Origin: Bacteroidales bacterium GP2
Lineage (GTDB): Bacteria > Bacteroidota > Bacteroidia > Bacteroidales > Muribaculaceae
Length of the DNA stretch: 34,323 bases
Direction: 5' to 3'
Assembly: GCA_001701115.1 (NCBI GenBank)
Contig: DAAJ01000106.1
Location: 298-34,620, forward strand
The translations under genes and the position numbers were made by a program. A model generated the notes under the pieces. It searched no databases. It was not told the DNA's origin and saw only the letters and a list, made by a program, of their open reading frames with translations. This document shows, piece after piece, positions 33,317 through 34,323 of this stretch. The first letter of the stretch is position 1. Each line of letters opens with the position of its first letter.

Positions 33317-34219
33317 ATGCAGTATGATACTCTGATAGATTCCTATGATGCCCATCTCCTTCTTGAGCGAGGATTAAGCGATAACACCCGTGAGGCATAT
33401 ACCGCTGATATTTGCCGCCTTGCAGAGTGGCTTGAAACGAATGCCATAGCTCCCGCTGATGTTACTGTTGAAAATCTCCGCGAGTACTGTGGGGTTCTTT
33501 ATGAACTTGGAATTTCTCCGCGTTCCCAGGCGCGTATTGTGTCAAGTATTAAATCTTTCTTTCGCTTCCTACGCTACAGTGGAGTCATAGCGGTAAATCC
33601 TACAGAACTCCTTGAATCTCCGCGCACAGGGTTGCATCTCCCCGAAGTCATGACACTTGAAGAAATAGATGCGCTTATAGAGGCAATAGATCCCACCACT
33701 GCAGAAGCTGTGCGTAATCGTGCCATCATTGAGACATTGTACAGTTGTGGACTGCGGGTTTCCGAGCTTGTGAACCTTGAAATACCTCGTATTTATCTCA
33801 AAGAATCATATTTACTTGTCACCGGCAAAGGGAGCAAAGAGCGTCTTGTGCCGTTGTCCCCAGTGGCTATTGATTGTATTACTGAATACCTGGATGCACG
33901 TGCGGATATCCCGGTCAAGTCCGGCGAAGAGGCTATTCTCTTCCTTAACCGTAGAGGAGCACGCCTGACACGTCAGATGATATTTACTATTATACGGCGT
34001 CTTGCTGAAACTGCCGGCATACACAAAACGATATCACCACATACCCTCCGTCATTCCTTTGCGACACACCTTCTTGAAGGTGGCGCCAATCTGCGAGCTA
34101 TCCAGCAGATGCTCGGTCACGAAAGCATTGCTACCACTGAAATATACATTCATATTGACCGTACACGTCTCCGCGACGAAATCCTTCACCATCATCCCCG
34201 TAACTATTCCCACCATTAA
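33317..34219 (+). CDS. xerD: Site-specific tyrosine recombinase XerD
   Basis: A 300-residue tyrosine recombinase resolving chromosome dimers at dif. The N-terminal SAM-like DNA-binding domain (1-100) contains LLLERGLSDNTREAY. The catalytic domain has R147 in YSCGLRVSELVNL, K171 in TGKGSKERLVPL, H242 and R245 in PHTLRHSFATHLLEGGANLR, H268 in QMLGHESIATTE and the nucleophile Y277 in TEIYIH. Length and motif spacing match housekeeping XerD/XerC rather than integrases of conjugative elements, and no attachment site, repeat or cargo is nearby. It is the last gene of the run starting at 27052; a terminator overlaps its stop. Confidence 0.92.
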   Translation: MQYDTLIDSYDAHLLLERGLSDNTREAYTADICRLAEWLETNAIAPADVTVENLREYCGVLYELGISPRSQARIVSSIKSFFRFLRYSGVIAVNPTELLESPRTGLHLPEVMTLEEIDALIEAIDPTTAEAVRNRAIIETLYSCGLRVSELVNLEIPRIYLKESYLLVTGKGSKERLVPLSPVAIDCITEYLDARADIPVKSGEEAILFLNRRGARLTRQMIFTIIRRLAETAGIHKTISPHTLRHSFATHLLEGGANLRAIQQMLGHESIATTEIYIHIDRTRLRDEILHHHPRNYSHH

Positions 34220-34242
34220 ATTTTAATCGGAGGGATTTTTTT
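34208..34242 (+). terminator. Rho-independent terminator after xerD
   Basis: TCCC-A-CC-ATTAAA (34208-34220) pairs with TTTTAAT-C-GG-AGGGA (34221-34235) with one mismatch and one bulge, followed by seven T at 34236-34242. The stem includes the xerD stop codon. Confidence 0.75.
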
Positions 34243-34323
34243 GTGCATAATCTGATTTTATTTGCGAAATGTAAGTCGCTAATAATTAGAGGTATGCAGT
34301 AAGTTGTAACAACCCTGTAACGG

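Noticed and set aside
33317..34219. Tyrosine recombinase as a sign of an integrated mobile element
   Set aside because: Motifs and length match housekeeping XerD, it is the last gene of a housekeeping run, and no direct repeats, attachment sites or cargo genes are visible.
1..34323. CRISPR arrays, insertion sequences, toxin-antitoxin or defence genes
   Set aside because: No regularly spaced repeats, transposase motifs, terminal inverted repeats or recognisable defence domains were found on reading both strands.

Overview
The window is an ordinary chromosomal stretch from a member of the Bacteroidales. A Muribaculaceae-like gut species is my guess; nothing here fixes the genus. The evidence is the recurrent Bacteroidetes-type -7 element TAnnTTTG upstream of several genes, lysyl-tRNA synthetase with a C-terminal extension, a fused gamma-alpha KorA with KorB, a type-B style FrdB/SdhB, a NigD-like lipoprotein, a DUF3467 protein and a YfhO-family membrane protein. 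I see no insertion sequence, prophage, CRISPR array or rRNA. Coding density is high and most genes lie in short-spaced or overlapping runs.

Layout. (1) 1-951: end of the flavoprotein subunit and the whole iron-sulfur subunit of fumarate reductase/succinate dehydrogenase, closed by a terminator. (2) 1107-5716: secreted GH20 beta-hexosaminidase, an HD-domain hydrolase, nicotinamidase and nicotinate phosphoribosyltransferase, each overlapping the next, so NAD salvage is coupled to a glycan-cleaving enzyme. (3) 5826-9989: lysS, gpsA and pgi, closed by a terminator. (4) 10117-16919: a 992-residue periplasmic TPR protein, a 563-residue outer-membrane beta-barrel protein, a polyprenol-phosphate mannosyltransferase-like enzyme and dihydroorotase. 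(5) 17042-20844: 2-oxoglutarate:ferredoxin oxidoreductase (korA-korB), then an OmpA-domain lipoprotein with a coiled coil. (6) 20964-23255: YqeY/GatB-like protein, serS and a SpoU/TrmH RNA methyltransferase. (7) 23228-24776, minus strand: ribF and a HAD phosphatase, divergent from an Lrp/AsnC regulator at 24867. (8) 25352-26671, minus strand: mannose-1-phosphate guanylyltransferase and tRNA-Asp(GTC). (9) 27052-34219: a seven-gene run of LolD-like ABC ATPase, NigD-like lipoprotein, DUF3467 protein, cysS, YfhO-family protein, a condensed methyltransferase-like protein and xerD, closed by a terminator.

Functional links. FrdAB and KorAB are the anaerobic reductive TCA branch typical of succinate-forming Bacteroidales. 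The GDP-mannose enzyme and the polyprenol-phosphate mannose synthase-like protein could supply donors for envelope or protein glycosylation; they lie in separate transcription units. The items most worth study are the TPR/beta-barrel pair (unknown envelope machine), the methyltransferase-like protein that has lost its SAM-binding motif, the permease-less LolD-like ATPase next to a lipoprotein, the HD hydrolase inside the NAD salvage run, and the HAD phosphatase beside ribF. I did not see an unmistakably new defence or mobile system.
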